Assembly: GCA_022843385.1 (NCBI GenBank) | Contig: JALHNT010000007.1 | Location: 82,240-146,239 of the forward strand | Length of the DNA: 64,000 nt | Origin: Anaerolineae bacterium | GTDB taxonomy: Bacteria > Chloroflexota > Anaerolineae > Aggregatilineales > Phototrophicaceae | Direction: 5' to 3' | Shown here: in pieces, positions 7,918 to 15,916 of the stretch | How positions within the stretch are numbered: the first letter of the stretch is position 1 | Layout of the letters: every line of letters begins with the position of its first letter | Position numbers and translations under genes: made by a program | Notes under the pieces: model-generated | The model's database searches: none | Seen by the model: the letters and a program-made list of their open reading frames with translations, nothing else | Told to the model about the DNA's origin: nothing

Positions 7918-8334
7918 ATGAGCATCGAAATTCCTGAACAATATCGTGATCTCTTAGAAGGGCCTGTGGTTGTCACGCTGACGACGGTCTCGGCAGAAGG
8001 CAAACCCCATGCCGTCGCGGTCTGGCGACGCTGGGATGGCGAACACATTCTGATTACGTCCGATCGGGTGACGCGCAAGATCAAGAACATTCAGGCCAAC
8101 CCGCAGGTATCGGTGGCCGCGCTCGACCCGAAAAATCCCTATCGCTTCCTGGAGTTCGGCGGCGAAGTGGTCGAAGTGACTCCTAACGGTGCGCTGGAAG
8201 AACTGAACCGCCACACCCGGCTCTACATGGGCAAGGATGAATACTTCGGCGGCGTTGAACCAGCGGAAGGGTTGGCGAAATACGACGGCGTCCTGATCCG
8301 CATCAAACCGACCCGCATCGTTAAATTTGGCTAA
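7918..8334 (+). CDS. PPOX-class flavin/F420-dependent oxidoreductase, copy 1
   Basis: The 138-residue product begins MSIEIPEQYRDLLEGPVVV. It has the split-barrel pattern of the pyridoxamine-phosphate-oxidase-like family: LTTVSAEGKPHAVAVW, then ITSDRVTRKIKNIQANPQVS and RFLEFGGEVVEV. The K-x2-N-x3-NP motif is the cofactor-phosphate contact typical of the 'PPOX class probable F420-dependent enzyme' group. Such enzymes reduce diverse substrates or bind flavin, F420 or biliverdin in the cytoplasm. The upstream TATACT at 7882-7887 could be a -10 box. The gene precedes a second PPOX gene by 16 bp with the same orientation, so the two are probably co-transcribed. The cofactor cannot be decided from sequence. 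Confidence 0.85.
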   Translation: MSIEIPEQYRDLLEGPVVVTLTTVSAEGKPHAVAVWRRWDGEHILITSDRVTRKIKNIQANPQVSVAALDPKNPYRFLEFGGEVVEVTPNGALEELNRHTRLYMGKDEYFGGVEPAEGLAKYDGVLIRIKPTRIVKFG

Positions 8335-8350
8335 CTCATAAGGAAGCAAC

Positions 8351-8758
8351 ATGGCTACAATCATCCCCGATTCGCATAAGGATCTGCTGGAAAAACCGAT
8401 TTACGCCACCGTCACGACGGTCATGCCCGATGGGCAGCCGCAATCGACGGTGGTCTGGTTCGATTACGATGGCGAGTTCGTCCGCTTCAACAGCGCACGC
8501 GGACGACAGAAGGACAAGAATCTGGCGGCCAACCCGCGCGTGACCTTCATGATTATGGAAGCGCCGTTCCGCTGGATCGAAGTGCGTGGCATGGTGGAAG
8601 TCATCACCGAAGAAGGCGCGGTCGATCATATCGAGTCGCTCTCACGCAAGTACACCGGCCAGGGCTACTACGGTGCTTTCAACAGCCGCACCACCCCGGA
8701 ACAGGAAACGCGGGTGATGTACAAGATACGTCCAACCAAAGTGACCACCACCGGCTGA
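8351..8758 (+). CDS. PPOX-class flavin/F420-dependent oxidoreductase, copy 2
   Basis: The 135-residue product starts at ATG 8351, preceded by AAGGAAG. It shows TVTTVMPDGQPQSTVVWFD, then SARGRQKDKNLAANPRVTF and RWIEVRGMVEVI, the classic RGRxKxxNLxxNPRV signature of the F420-type PPOX group. The paralogue upstream has the more divergent SDRVTRKIKNI at the same place, so the pair may have split cofactor or substrate preference. Presence of F420-type enzymes fits Chloroflexota or Actinobacteria. The pair is followed by an unusually repeat-rich gene-free stretch. Confidence 0.88.
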   Translation: MATIIPDSHKDLLEKPIYATVTTVMPDGQPQSTVVWFDYDGEFVRFNSARGRQKDKNLAANPRVTFMIMEAPFRWIEVRGMVEVITEEGAVDHIESLSRKYTGQGYYGAFNSRTTPEQETRVMYKIRPTKVTTTG

Positions 8759-8814
8759 TCAGTGGCTGGTGCAACGGGGACTGAGGCGAATAAGTCTGGC
8801 AGAATGAGTGGTTA

Positions 8815-9300
8815 GATTCACTTGATTCGTCAGATTCGTCAGATTCGCATCAGTCCTTTTTGATTCGCGAATCAGTCGTCCGTCATCAGTCGCTTGTCGT
8901 CAGAAAGAATGCTCAGGTGTTTGTGCTGCTGATTGACCGTACCCTCTTTTGCTGCTGAATTTGCTGTTTGAGGCTATCCGCTATCGACAAGCGACTACAG
9001 CCTACGGGTTTAACGCCGTTTTTGTCGTCGTCGTCGGACAGACAGCGACATAAAAAACCAACACAGAGAACACGGAGAACACAGAGTGAAAATGGAGCGA
9101 AACTGCACAAAATTCGTCAAATGCTGCAACTGCAAGAGCCCCTTTTTTGCAGGCTGTGAGTCAGTCGATAGTCATCAGTCATCAGAATCGTCCGAGAGAA
9201 CACCTCGCCGAAAAGTCGTCAAAGTCGTCAAAGTCACTACTGCATTTTGTGACATTTGGCTTTCAGCTTTCAGCGATCAGCTTTCAGTCTGTTGACTGAC
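8815..9300. repeat. Intergenic island of 7- and 9-base tandem repeats
   Basis: Successive short runs occur: GATTCGTCA-type 9-mers near 8823-8847, GTCATCA-type 7-mers near 8880-8900 and 9169-9186, ACACAGAGA/ACACGGAGA 9-mers near 9060-9086, AAAGTCGTC 9-mers near 9212-9232, and TTTCAGC 7-mers near 9260-9290. No convincing reading frame crosses the region. It resembles the short tandemly repeated repetitive sequences of cyanobacteria. Confidence 0.65.
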
Positions 9301-9620
9301 GATTTCTTGCCCTCAGCATACGCTCATTCCCCTGCTTACGGGTGAACTTTTGGTAAACTTTTTGGTACGCGTTAAGCTGAGTCGACGTTAACCGTTTTGC
9401 GGGAGCTCGGTGGTTAAGGCTGTCGGCGCAGGGTTAGAAATGGGTTGAGAAAAATCGGGGTTGAGGGAGCAAGGAAAGCACAGATGATTGATGGGCGAAC
9501 CTTCAACACCGCTAATCACAGTTTGTTATATGCAATTCAGGATAGTCTCGGTGTACAGAGCGCGAATGTCGCCTTAAGATAGAGTATAAAGGTCATTAAA
9601 CAAACCCATTGCAAGGCATC
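9301..9620. other. Intergenic region upstream of the TPR kinase
   Basis: No gene is supported here. The only notable signal is TATAAA at 9585-9590, 30 bp before the kinase start, which may be a -10 box, but no -35 element is convincing. Confidence 0.3.
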
Positions 9621-11426
9621 ATGTCCCCTGAACAACTTGAACTGGAAGCCAGCCTGCAGAACTCCAGCACACCCATCGAACGAGTAAATGCTCAGAATGC
9701 ACTCGCGGAATATCTGCGGCTGATCGATTTGGAGCGCAGCCTGACTTTAGCCCAGACAGCAGAAAAACTGGCTCAAAGTGAAGGTTATTCTGCTGGCCTG
9801 GCCCGTGCCCTTAGGGCTCAGGCGCGTGACTATCGAATGATGGGCGATCATGGCAATGCCCTGCAACTCGCGACAAATGCGCTCAGGGAGTTCGAGGTGT
9901 TGGAGGATCAGCAGCAGCAGGGTTTGACCCTGCAAATCATCGGCGCGATCTATCTCGATCTGGGTGATTATGGCCGTAGCCTGATGATGCATCTAAGTGC
10001 GCTGGCGAAGCTGGAGAGTAGCGGTGATCTCCTCAACCGGGCTGTGTCGCTGGTTCAGATTGGCATGGTGAGCAGCAGCAACGGCGATTCCGCGCAAGCT
10101 ATTCGCTATTATCAGCAGGCCATCGAGCAGTACGCAGCCCTGGGGGAAAATCAGCGCCAGGCGGTCGCCTACAACAGCTGCTGTGTGGATTACAGCAGAC
10201 TGGGCAATTATGAGCAGGCGCAGCAGTACGGGGAAAAAGCTGAACAGCTCTTTACCCAGGCAGGCGATTCCTATGGCACAGCAGTAGCACGCAGCAGTCT
10301 GGGAGAAGTGGCTCTGGCATGCCAGGATTACACCCGTGCGGTGGCCTCTTTTGAACAGGCGCTGTCTCTTTTTCAACAATGGAACCGCGAATCAACCTAT
10401 GAAGTCGTAGAAACACGCCTGAATCTAGGTCGATCGTATTATCATCTGAAGCAGTATGATCAGGCTGCTATCCAGGCGCAGAAAGCGCTGGATAATGCAG
10501 TCGCACAGAAAATGCAATCAATCGCCATGCAGGCACATTACCTGCTGGCGCAGATCAGGGAGCAGGAGAGCGATCTAGTAGCAGCGTTGACTCATCTGAA
10601 ACGTTATAGCGAACTGCGCGAAGGGCTTGTGAACCAGTCCAACCAGCGGGACATCCGCAACCTGCAAATCATCCACGAGACACAACAGGCATTGGCTGAA
10701 AGTGAACGACAAAAGAAGCTCCGCGAAATGGACCGGCAGAAGTATGAGCGGCTAGCGCAGATTAAGGATGAGTTCCTGAACCATGCTACCCACGACATCA
10801 AGAATCCTCTGTCCGTTATTCATCTGTCTTTATTCATGTTGGAAAGCCTGCTGCTGCCCGATCAGGAAAAGGCGCGCGATTACCTCAACCATATTCGGGA
10901 TGCGGGCGACAAAATCAAGCAACTAGTGCGCGATATTCTGGATTTAGCTCAACTAGAGTCATCGACCACCATTTACAGCGAACCGGTTGTGCTCTATCCC
11001 TGGTTTCATGCACTCATCCAATCCTTTCGCACGCTGGCGGAAGCCAAACAGATCATGCTGACGTGCTCCGTTCAACCGCCTGATCTGATCGTTCGTGGCA
11101 ACAAACAGCGGTTTGGTCAGGCGCTGGAAAATCTACTATCGAATGCGATCAAATATACCCCTAATGGCGGGCATGTCCGTCTGAGTGCTACCCAGTTAGA
11201 CTCCCAGATTCAGATTCAGGTGATCGACGACGGAATCGGCATCCCGCTTAATGCGATCCCCCACCTATTTGACCGCTTCTACCGGGTAAACAATCATCAG
11301 GTGGAAGGCACGGGATTGGGTCTGAGCATTGTCAAGCTGGCAGTAGAACAGCATGGTGGCACAGTTGAGGTCAGCAGTGAACCGGGCAAGGGAACAACCT
11401 TCACCATCTGTCTATCAGAGAAATGA
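9621..11426 (+). CDS. TPR-repeat cytoplasmic sensor histidine kinase
   Basis: The 601-residue product begins MSPEQLELEASL. Residues about 20-345 consist of TPR-type helical pairs, for example ARALRAQARDYRMMGDHGNA, LGDYGRSLMMHLSALAKLE and LARQDY-like units ending EQALSLF. A coiled segment (about 345-385) leads to a HisKA domain with phospho-acceptor His391 in THDIKNPLSVIH. The ATPase domain has NLLSNAIKYTP near 504, DDGIGIP and GTGLGLSIVKLAVEQHGG. There is no membrane helix or signal peptide, so it senses a cytoplasmic signal or partner through the TPR array. No response regulator is adjacent, so it is an orphan kinase. The layout resembles MalT/GGDEF-type TPR sensors. An in-frame TTG lies four codons upstream and is less likely. 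Confidence 0.9.
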   Translation: MSPEQLELEASLQNSSTPIERVNAQNALAEYLRLIDLERSLTLAQTAEKLAQSEGYSAGLARALRAQARDYRMMGDHGNALQLATNALREFEVLEDQQQQGLTLQIIGAIYLDLGDYGRSLMMHLSALAKLESSGDLLNRAVSLVQIGMVSSSNGDSAQAIRYYQQAIEQYAALGENQRQAVAYNSCCVDYSRLGNYEQAQQYGEKAEQLFTQAGDSYGTAVARSSLGEVALACQDYTRAVASFEQALSLFQQWNRESTYEVVETRLNLGRSYYHLKQYDQAAIQAQKALDNAVAQKMQSIAMQAHYLLAQIREQESDLVAALTHLKRYSELREGLVNQSNQRDIRNLQIIHETQQALAESERQKKLREMDRQKYERLAQIKDEFLNHATHDIKNPLSVIHLSLFMLESLLLPDQEKARDYLNHIRDAGDKIKQLVRDILDLAQLESSTTIYSEPVVLYPWFHALIQSFRTLAEAKQIMLTCSVQPPDLIVRGNKQRFGQALENLLSNAIKYTPNGGHVRLSATQLDSQIQIQVIDDGIGIPLNAIPHLFDRFYRVNNHQVEGTGLGLSIVKLAVEQHGGTVEVSSEPGKGTTFTICLSEK

Positions 11427-11447
11427 GCAGTGCCAGCAACTCCACCC

Positions 11448-11855
11448 TCACGGATAGGGATGGCTGGCTCCAATGGGCTGCTGGTCGAGGATGCTGATGG
11501 CCTCTTCGAGGCTGTTGGCGAAGAAGATTTTGTGTGTGCCGACAGCACCACCGACCAGACCGAGCATGGTGCTGAGAAAGTTCTTCATCATTGGCGACTG
11601 GATAACCATGACGGTGTGCCGCAGGTTGGGCGGCGCATTCGTCAAAACAGTGCGCATGTGTGGCAGGGCGGAGGTTTTGGGAATTTTGAGGCCGGTAGCC
11701 ATGACCTGTACGCCGGCGACAGCATAATTCACGGTGCTGGCGAGTCCGCGCGCCGCCTCAAAGATTGCATGAAACCGTTCCCAATCCCAGTCGCCGACAT
11801 GATGCATCACCAGAATATGGTGGCGCTCGTCGTACCAGTGAACTTCGGTGTTCAT
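11448..11855 (-). CDS. SpoIIAA/STAS-like small protein, second gene of a paralogous pair
   Basis: The 135-residue product starts MNTEVHWYDERHHILVMHHV, with DWDWERFHAIFEAAR, VNYAVAGVQVMATG and HTVMVIQSP following. It parallels its upstream neighbour position by position: opening strand, W-x-W-E/D helix, central strand, C-terminal strand and a final NSLEEA helix. Its ATG overlaps the neighbour's stop codon in an ATGA arrangement, so the two are translationally coupled and probably interact or act in the same process. The function is unknown. It converges with the TPR kinase gene, 21 bp away. Confidence 0.6.
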   Translation of the reverse strand: MNTEVHWYDERHHILVMHHVGDWDWERFHAIFEAARGLASTVNYAVAGVQVMATGLKIPKTSALPHMRTVLTNAPPNLRHTVMVIQSPMMKNFLSTMLGLVGGAVGTHKIFFANSLEEAISILDQQPIGASHPYP

Positions 11856-12253
11856 GGCTGCTCCGGTTGGGCAGCTTTTTCCCGCTCACGCTGGATCAGC
11901 AGGCGCGCCTCTTCAACCGAGTTGGCGCTGCGCAGGAAAGTGCCGAACTCACGATCAAATTGTTTGAATGCGGAAAGCATGGCGCTGATAAAGGGATTGA
12001 TGATGATAACGATCACGCCTCGGTTGGGTGGCAGCTTACGCAGCGCAGACCGCGCAGCAGACATGGCCGAACCACCAATGGGCATGATCCCTGGCTTCAT
12101 GTTGGCGATGGCATCTACCCGATGCTCAACACTGCCGAACATCTGATAGATTTGATTCATGGCGGCGAAATACTCATCCCAGGTCCAATGACCCTCGAAA
12201 TCGTAGCGGACAATCGTTTGTTCCGGGTCTTCCCAGCGAATTGGAATTGGCAT
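11852..12253 (-). CDS. SpoIIAA/STAS-like small protein, first gene of a paralogous pair
   Basis: The start is the ATG at 12251-12253, with AGGA five bases upstream; longer frames upstream lack such a site. The 133-residue product begins MPIPIRWEDPEQTIVRYDF and has GHWTWDEYFAAMNQI, VEHRVDAIANMKPG, NRGVIVIIINP and SANSVEEARLLIQRE. This is the fullest form of the family also encoded at 6361-6732 and 11448-11855. The alternating beta/alpha pattern and the terminal 'EEA' helix fit a SpoIIAA/STAS-like fold with one open hydrophobic groove. No catalytic residue is conserved among the three copies. A cytoplasmic binding role is an inference. Confidence 0.62.
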   Translation of the reverse strand: MPIPIRWEDPEQTIVRYDFEGHWTWDEYFAAMNQIYQMFGSVEHRVDAIANMKPGIMPIGGSAMSAARSALRKLPPNRGVIVIIINPFISAMLSAFKQFDREFGTFLRSANSVEEARLLIQREREKAAQPEQP

Positions 12254-12380
12254 CACTTCCTCCCCTTTTTGCATGTTTACTATATACGAATATGATCGAA
12301 CGAATCCTTGAGATCGGATTGAGATGGTAGCCAAGAGGCCATCCAGGTAGGTACACTGAGGGGAAATCATCATCTCAAGG

Positions 12381-12830
12381 ATGCTCCCGGCCATGAAATG
12401 GATTCTCCTCGCCAACGTCGCCAGCACACTGATCCTGGTCGGTCTGATCTGGGTCATTCAGGTGGTGCATTACCCGCTGTTCGCCTATGTGGGGGAAGCC
12501 GGCTTCCCCGCCTATGAAGCTGAACACAGCAGCCGCATTACCCTGATTGTCATGCCGCTGATGCTGATCGAGCTGGGCAGCGCTGGTCTGCTGCTGCTGA
12601 CGCCGCCAGCGGGCATCCCGACTTGGCAGGCGACGCTGGGTCTGGGGCTGGTGCTGCTGGCCTGGGGTGTGACCTTCTTCGTCTCGGTGCCGCAGCATAA
12701 CATCCTCAGCGGCGGATTTGATGCGGCGGCGCACCGGCTGCTGGTCGAGTCCAACTGGCTGCGGACGCTGGCCTGGAGTGGGCGCGGCCTTCTGGTGCTG
12801 TGGTGGCTGGGACGGCTGCTGCCGGGCTGA
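12381..12830 (+). CDS. Four-helix integral membrane protein of unknown function
   Basis: The 149-residue product has four hydrophobic segments at about 5-27, 52-76, 85-105 and 122-148. Conserved-looking polar points are VVHYPLFAYVG after helix 1, AEHSSRITLIVMPLMLIE in helix 2 and VPQHNILSGGFD followed by NWLRTLAWSGR before helix 4. The H-Y-P and NWxRTxxW motifs recall the DUF1772/anthrone-oxygenase-like four-helix proteins, but I would not assign that with certainty. Start ATG 12381 sits right after AAGG; ATG 12393 is an equally good alternative. It stands alone between the SpoIIAA-like pair (divergent) and the toastrack genes. Confidence 0.65.
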   Translation: MLPAMKWILLANVASTLILVGLIWVIQVVHYPLFAYVGEAGFPAYEAEHSSRITLIVMPLMLIELGSAGLLLLTPPAGIPTWQATLGLGLVLLAWGVTFFVSVPQHNILSGGFDAAAHRLLVESNWLRTLAWSGRGLLVLWWLGRLLPG

Positions 12831-12975
12831 AGCGCAACTTTTGCCAGCCAACTGGCGTATACAGCCATAGAACACGGTACAACCCACCCATAACCCCTAC
12901 CCGGTCTGCATCTGATAGAGGCGCTGCCCCAGGCGACAGCGTTGTCTTTTGATCTTGCCTGAAGGAGGAACGTCT

Positions 12976-13983
12976 ATGACTACGCATTCACGCCAACCGG
13001 TCTCATCGCTTTTCTGGCCGCTGCTGCTGATCGCGGTCGGCGCGGTCTGGGTTTTCGTCAACATGGGCATTTTGCAGCCAGTCAATCTGGGGATGCTGCT
13101 GCGGTTGTGGCCGCTGATCCTGATCGTCGTCGGCGTCAATCTGCTGCTGGGCTATCGTAATCCCCGTGCTGGCGTCCTGCTGAGCATCGTCGCGGTCATC
13201 GTCATCGTCGGGCTGATGCTGCTGGGACCAGCGCTGGGCTGGGCCGGACAGGCTGAGGTCAAGGCCGGTGAATATGCCGAGCCGATGGATGATACCCGGA
13301 TGGCCTCGGTTGATCTGAGCCTGGCGGTGGCCGATACCACCATCACCGCGCTGACCGACTCGCCGTCGCTGTTCACCGCCGATGTCCGTTATCTGGGGGA
13401 GATCGAGTATCAAGCCGATACGACCAATGGCAAGACACATATTCGGATGGAGAACCGGGGCGACCAGTCAACCTTCTGGAACTTCGGCTGGTTCGAACCG
13501 CAGCCTGCCCTGCGCTGGGACATCGGCCTCAACCCGGATATTCCGCTGGATCTGACGATCAACAGCGGTGTGGGTCAATCCACCCTGAACCTGCAAGACC
13601 TGAACCTGACTCATCTGCGGCTCAATGGCGGCGTCGGCGATCTGCGCCTGAACCTGCCAGCGACTGAAACCAGCTATGGTGTCAACCTGAACAGCGGCGC
13701 GGGCAGCGCCAGCATCACCCTGGAAGAAGGGGCAGCCGTGACGCTGGACATTAACGGCGGCGTGGGCAATGTCACGATTGATGTGCCGGATCAGGCGGCG
13801 GTGCGAGTTGATGCCGAGACGGGCGTGGGAAACGTCACGCTGCCGTCATGGCTGGAAGTGGTCAGCCGCGATGACCGGACAGTCGGTGAGGATGGTGTGT
13901 GGCAGAGCCAGGCCTTCAGCGCCTCCACCCGCCCGATCATCATCACCTACGATGGTGGCGTCGGCAGCCTGACTATCAAGTGA
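12976..13983 (+). CDS. Membrane protein with LiaF-type helices and beta-toastrack domain
   Basis: The start is ATG 12976 with AAGGAGGA six bases upstream. The 335-residue product has three hydrophobic helices at about 12-30, 36-53 and 60-82, in the LiaI/LiaF (DUF5668) style FWPLLLIAVGAVW. A predicted extracytoplasmic beta-toastrack domain (about 100-335) follows. That part is a right-handed repeat of short strands around GG-V/I-G turns: INSGVGQSTLNL, LNGGVGDLRLNLP, INGGVGNVTIDVP and TGVGNVTLP. LiaF and related proteins sense envelope stress and modulate a LiaS-type kinase, but no liaRS genes adjoin. It may act as a scaffold or sensor at the membrane. The next gene encodes a second toastrack without membrane anchor, so the two probably assemble. 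Confidence 0.78.
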   Translation: MTTHSRQPVSSLFWPLLLIAVGAVWVFVNMGILQPVNLGMLLRLWPLILIVVGVNLLLGYRNPRAGVLLSIVAVIVIVGLMLLGPALGWAGQAEVKAGEYAEPMDDTRMASVDLSLAVADTTITALTDSPSLFTADVRYLGEIEYQADTTNGKTHIRMENRGDQSTFWNFGWFEPQPALRWDIGLNPDIPLDLTINSGVGQSTLNLQDLNLTHLRLNGGVGDLRLNLPATETSYGVNLNSGAGSASITLEEGAAVTLDINGGVGNVTIDVPDQAAVRVDAETGVGNVTLPSWLEVVSRDDRTVGEDGVWQSQAFSASTRPIIITYDGGVGSLTIK

Positions 13984-14116
13984 ACAAAAGTGGCCGATCA
14001 GGCGTTAGAACGAACAGGCAGAAGCCGAACGCAACGAGTAATGAGAAAGCCAATCCGTCACAGACGGGTATTGAGTTGATTGTCAACAGCTCTTAAGCAT
14101 AAGGAGAAAACACAAC

Positions 14117-14854
14117 ATGGATATTCAACACGAACGTTTCACCGCCGGGGTGGATGGGGCGACCAGCGCCCGCGTCAAGCTGTCGCTGCCCATCGGCGAA
14201 ACGCGCATCCTGGCTGGCAGCGACCCGAACACGCTGATCGATGCCGATATGGCCTTTCTGGGGGAGATGAAGTTTGCCGCGCGCGGCGAGACCGAGAAGC
14301 TGGTCAACCTGGGGCCGGTGAGCGGTGCCTGGATGGAATGGCTCAACCCGGCCAACTGGAATTTCGGGCGGACGGATGAACTCGATTCGACCATTCGTCT
14401 GAACAGCAGCCTGCCAACCGATCTCGATATTCATGGCGGGCTGGGCGAGTCCAAAATCGACCTGACGGGGATGAATCTGAGCGCGCTGGAGATCGCCGGC
14501 GGTGTGGGTGAAATCAAGGTGCGGCTGCCGGCAGGCAAGCTGGAGGCGCGGCTTCAGGTGGGCGTGGGCGAACTGGACATCACGCTGGCGGATCAGGCGG
14601 CCACCGATCTGAAGGTGCGCGGCGGCGTGGGCGAAGTGACCATCAACCTGCCAGCAGAAGCAGCAGCGCGGGTAGAAGCCCGTACCGGCATCGGCGAACT
14701 GCGCTTTTCATCCCGTTTTCAGCAGGTCAGCGGCAGCGCCAGCGACTTCGCCATCGGCAAGAACGGCGTCTGGGAGACCCCCAACTTCGCCGCAGCAGAC
14801 CACAAGATCACCATCCAGTTCGACGGCGGCATCGGTGAGTTGAAGGTGCGTTGA
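14117..14854 (+). CDS. Soluble beta-toastrack protein
   Basis: The 245-residue product begins MDIQHERFTAGVDGATSARV, with AGGAGA ten bases upstream. It has no signal peptide or membrane helix. The C-terminal half repeats GGLGESKIDLTG, GGVGEIKVRLP, VGVGELDITLA, GGVGEVTINLP, TGIGELRFSS and GGIGELKVR, about one turn every 20 residues. This is the same toastrack as in the preceding gene, 133 bp upstream on the same strand. Here it appears cytoplasmic, while the neighbour's domain would face outward if the usual LiaF topology holds, so direct contact is uncertain. A role as decoy, partner or structural scaffold is possible. No enzyme motif is present. Confidence 0.75.
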   Translation: MDIQHERFTAGVDGATSARVKLSLPIGETRILAGSDPNTLIDADMAFLGEMKFAARGETEKLVNLGPVSGAWMEWLNPANWNFGRTDELDSTIRLNSSLPTDLDIHGGLGESKIDLTGMNLSALEIAGGVGEIKVRLPAGKLEARLQVGVGELDITLADQAATDLKVRGGVGEVTINLPAEAAARVEARTGIGELRFSSRFQQVSGSASDFAIGKNGVWETPNFAAADHKITIQFDGGIGELKVR

Positions 14855-15036
14855 CCGTCCATCCAATCCAACAGCACAGCATGTGTCTTTCGTGGAGCAT
14901 GGGTTTCAATCAGGCGACTGGTTGAAGCCCTCAGATCTGTTCTTTGGTCGGTGAACTGGCAGTCCGCCCCTGTAGCCGAAGCCGGTTTACCTGCCTCCCC
15001 TCACCCGCACACCATGATAGATGACACCTTTTCCCC

Positions 15037-15050
15037 ATGACAAATGTCAT
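15037..15050. promoter_or_regulatory. Inverted repeat, possible operator before a leader RNA
   Basis: ATGACA and TGTCAT are perfect six-base arms around AA, immediately before the candidate promoter at 15050-15079. A related half-site, ATGACAC, lies at about 15021-15027. The rest of 14855-15036 holds no feature I can support. Confidence 0.35.
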
Positions 15051-15079
15051 CGATAGATAGGCGGCATCAGGCTTACAAT
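15050..15079 (+). promoter_or_regulatory. Candidate promoter for the leader RNA and secreted-protein gene
   Basis: TCGATA (15050-15055) is followed after 18 bp by TACAAT (15074-15079). Expected initiation is near 15086, about 150 bases before the next start codon, which leaves room for a structured leader. Confidence 0.4.
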
Positions 15080-15085
15080 ATGAAT

Positions 15086-15213
15086 AACAAAATAAAAAAC
15101 TATTCCGAGGTTCGGTGTGCGATCATGAACCTCAGCGCTATTACGTGAACCCGTATTGTTATAACCCCAGCAGACTATAGGCGTACTCCGTGATAGCGGG
15201 GAGCGCCTTTTTT
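15086..15213 (+). ncRNA. Putative structured 5' leader with terminator (attenuator or small RNA)
   Basis: The predicted transcript contains a 7-bp stem, GAGGTTC (15107-15113) with GAACCTC (15127-15133). A conserved-looking single-stranded stretch follows, then a T-run terminator at 15180-15213, ten bases before the Shine-Dalgarno of the next gene. CGCTATTA (15136-15143) can pair over eight bases with TGATAGCG (15191-15198) in the terminator loop, offering a mutually exclusive or pseudoknot fold. I do not recognise a known riboswitch class. Termination just before a gene suggests attenuation, or a short independent RNA. This rests on hand folding only. Confidence 0.4.
15180..15213 (+). terminator. 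Intrinsic terminator upstream of a secreted-protein gene
   Basis: GGCG-TA-CTCC (15180-15189) pairs with GGAG-CGCC (15200-15207), with a TA bulge, followed by six T residues at 15208-15213. It lies between a candidate promoter and the gene at 15235. Confidence 0.6.
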
Positions 15214-15234
15214 GTTTACCGTAAGGAGGACGTA

Positions 15235-15711
15235 ATGGTAAAGCGATTGATCCCTATCGTGTTGATTGTGATGGTTTTGCTCAGTGTCGGAGCGGTGTTT
15301 GCGGCTGATCCCAAACCACCGCCACAACCCCTGAATGGCTACATTTTCGATGGTCGGCTGAATGGTGCGGATGTCGCCGCGCCGGTGGCTGTCTACTATG
15401 TCTATGACAAGGTGCGCAAACCCGGCGACTGGAAGTATCCGTTCTATGAGGAAAAGGTGCTGCGCGGCGTTGAGATGCTGTGGATTGACCCCAAGACGAA
15501 CACTGGCCGTCTGGTGTTTTCTGTCTCAGCCGCTGATATTGTGAAGGCAGTTGATGGTAACAAGAATAAGGAAGGCACCCTGATTGCCTCGCAAAACGGG
15601 TACGCCATGTACTATTCAAGCGCCAACTGGTTCTGGATCACCACCCCGGCGGACAGCGCCGGCAAAGTCTATACCTTCCAGTGGAAGAACGAGACGATCA
15701 CCCACGACTAG
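15235..15711 (+). CDS. Small secreted protein of unknown function
   Basis: The start is ATG 15235 with AAGGAGG at 15223-15229. The 158-residue product has a signal peptide: MVKR, a hydrophobic core LIPIVLIVMVLLSVGAV and an AxA-type cleavage near FAADPK. The mature part of about 135 residues is rich in aromatic residues (VAVYYVYDKV, YAMYYSSANWFWITTP) and looks like a compact beta domain. I recognise no family. The gene follows a terminator-containing leader, so its expression may be conditional, and is followed by a strong extended hairpin terminator, so it is probably a single-gene unit. Confidence 0.7.
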   Translation: MVKRLIPIVLIVMVLLSVGAVFAADPKPPPQPLNGYIFDGRLNGADVAAPVAVYYVYDKVRKPGDWKYPFYEEKVLRGVEMLWIDPKTNTGRLVFSVSAADIVKAVDGNKNKEGTLIASQNGYAMYYSSANWFWITTPADSAGKVYTFQWKNETITHD

Positions 15712-15764
15712 GGGATCAATCGTTGAGCGTTAGGGAATCCCACCCCCTGGGATGAACCGCGCGG

Positions 15765-15821
15765 AAGACCTCGCGAGGAGGCTGATGAAGAGCAACCATC
15801 GGCCACCCAACGAGGTCTTTT
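15765..15821 (+). terminator. Extended two-stem hairpin terminator
   Basis: AAGACCTCG (15765-15773) pairs perfectly with CGAGGTCTT (15811-15819) and runs into TTTT. Nested inside, GGCTGATG (15780-15787) pairs with CATCGGCC (15797-15804). The structure begins 54 bases after the secreted-protein stop codon. Confidence 0.65.
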
Positions 15822-15916
15822 CATGTAATACTGCGTAGGCCAATCGTCAGCCACAGTCAGCCCATCCTATGGTATCATGCTGCCAGCTTCTCGCTGGATA
15901 ATTGACGGAGTAAGGC

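Noticed and set aside
8815..9300. Possible CRISPR array or small gene
   Set aside because: The tandem units are only 7-9 bases with no spacers, differ from one another and no cas genes are present; the short frames inside are made of repeat sequence.
14855..15036. tRNA or other RNA gene
   Set aside because: I could find no cloverleaf arms or T-psi-C-like GTTC-A pattern here or in other gene-free stretches.
15712..15916. Independent small RNA formed by the two-stem hairpin at 15765-15821
   Set aside because: No promoter is visible between the preceding gene and the hairpin, and the T-run position suits a terminator of that gene better.
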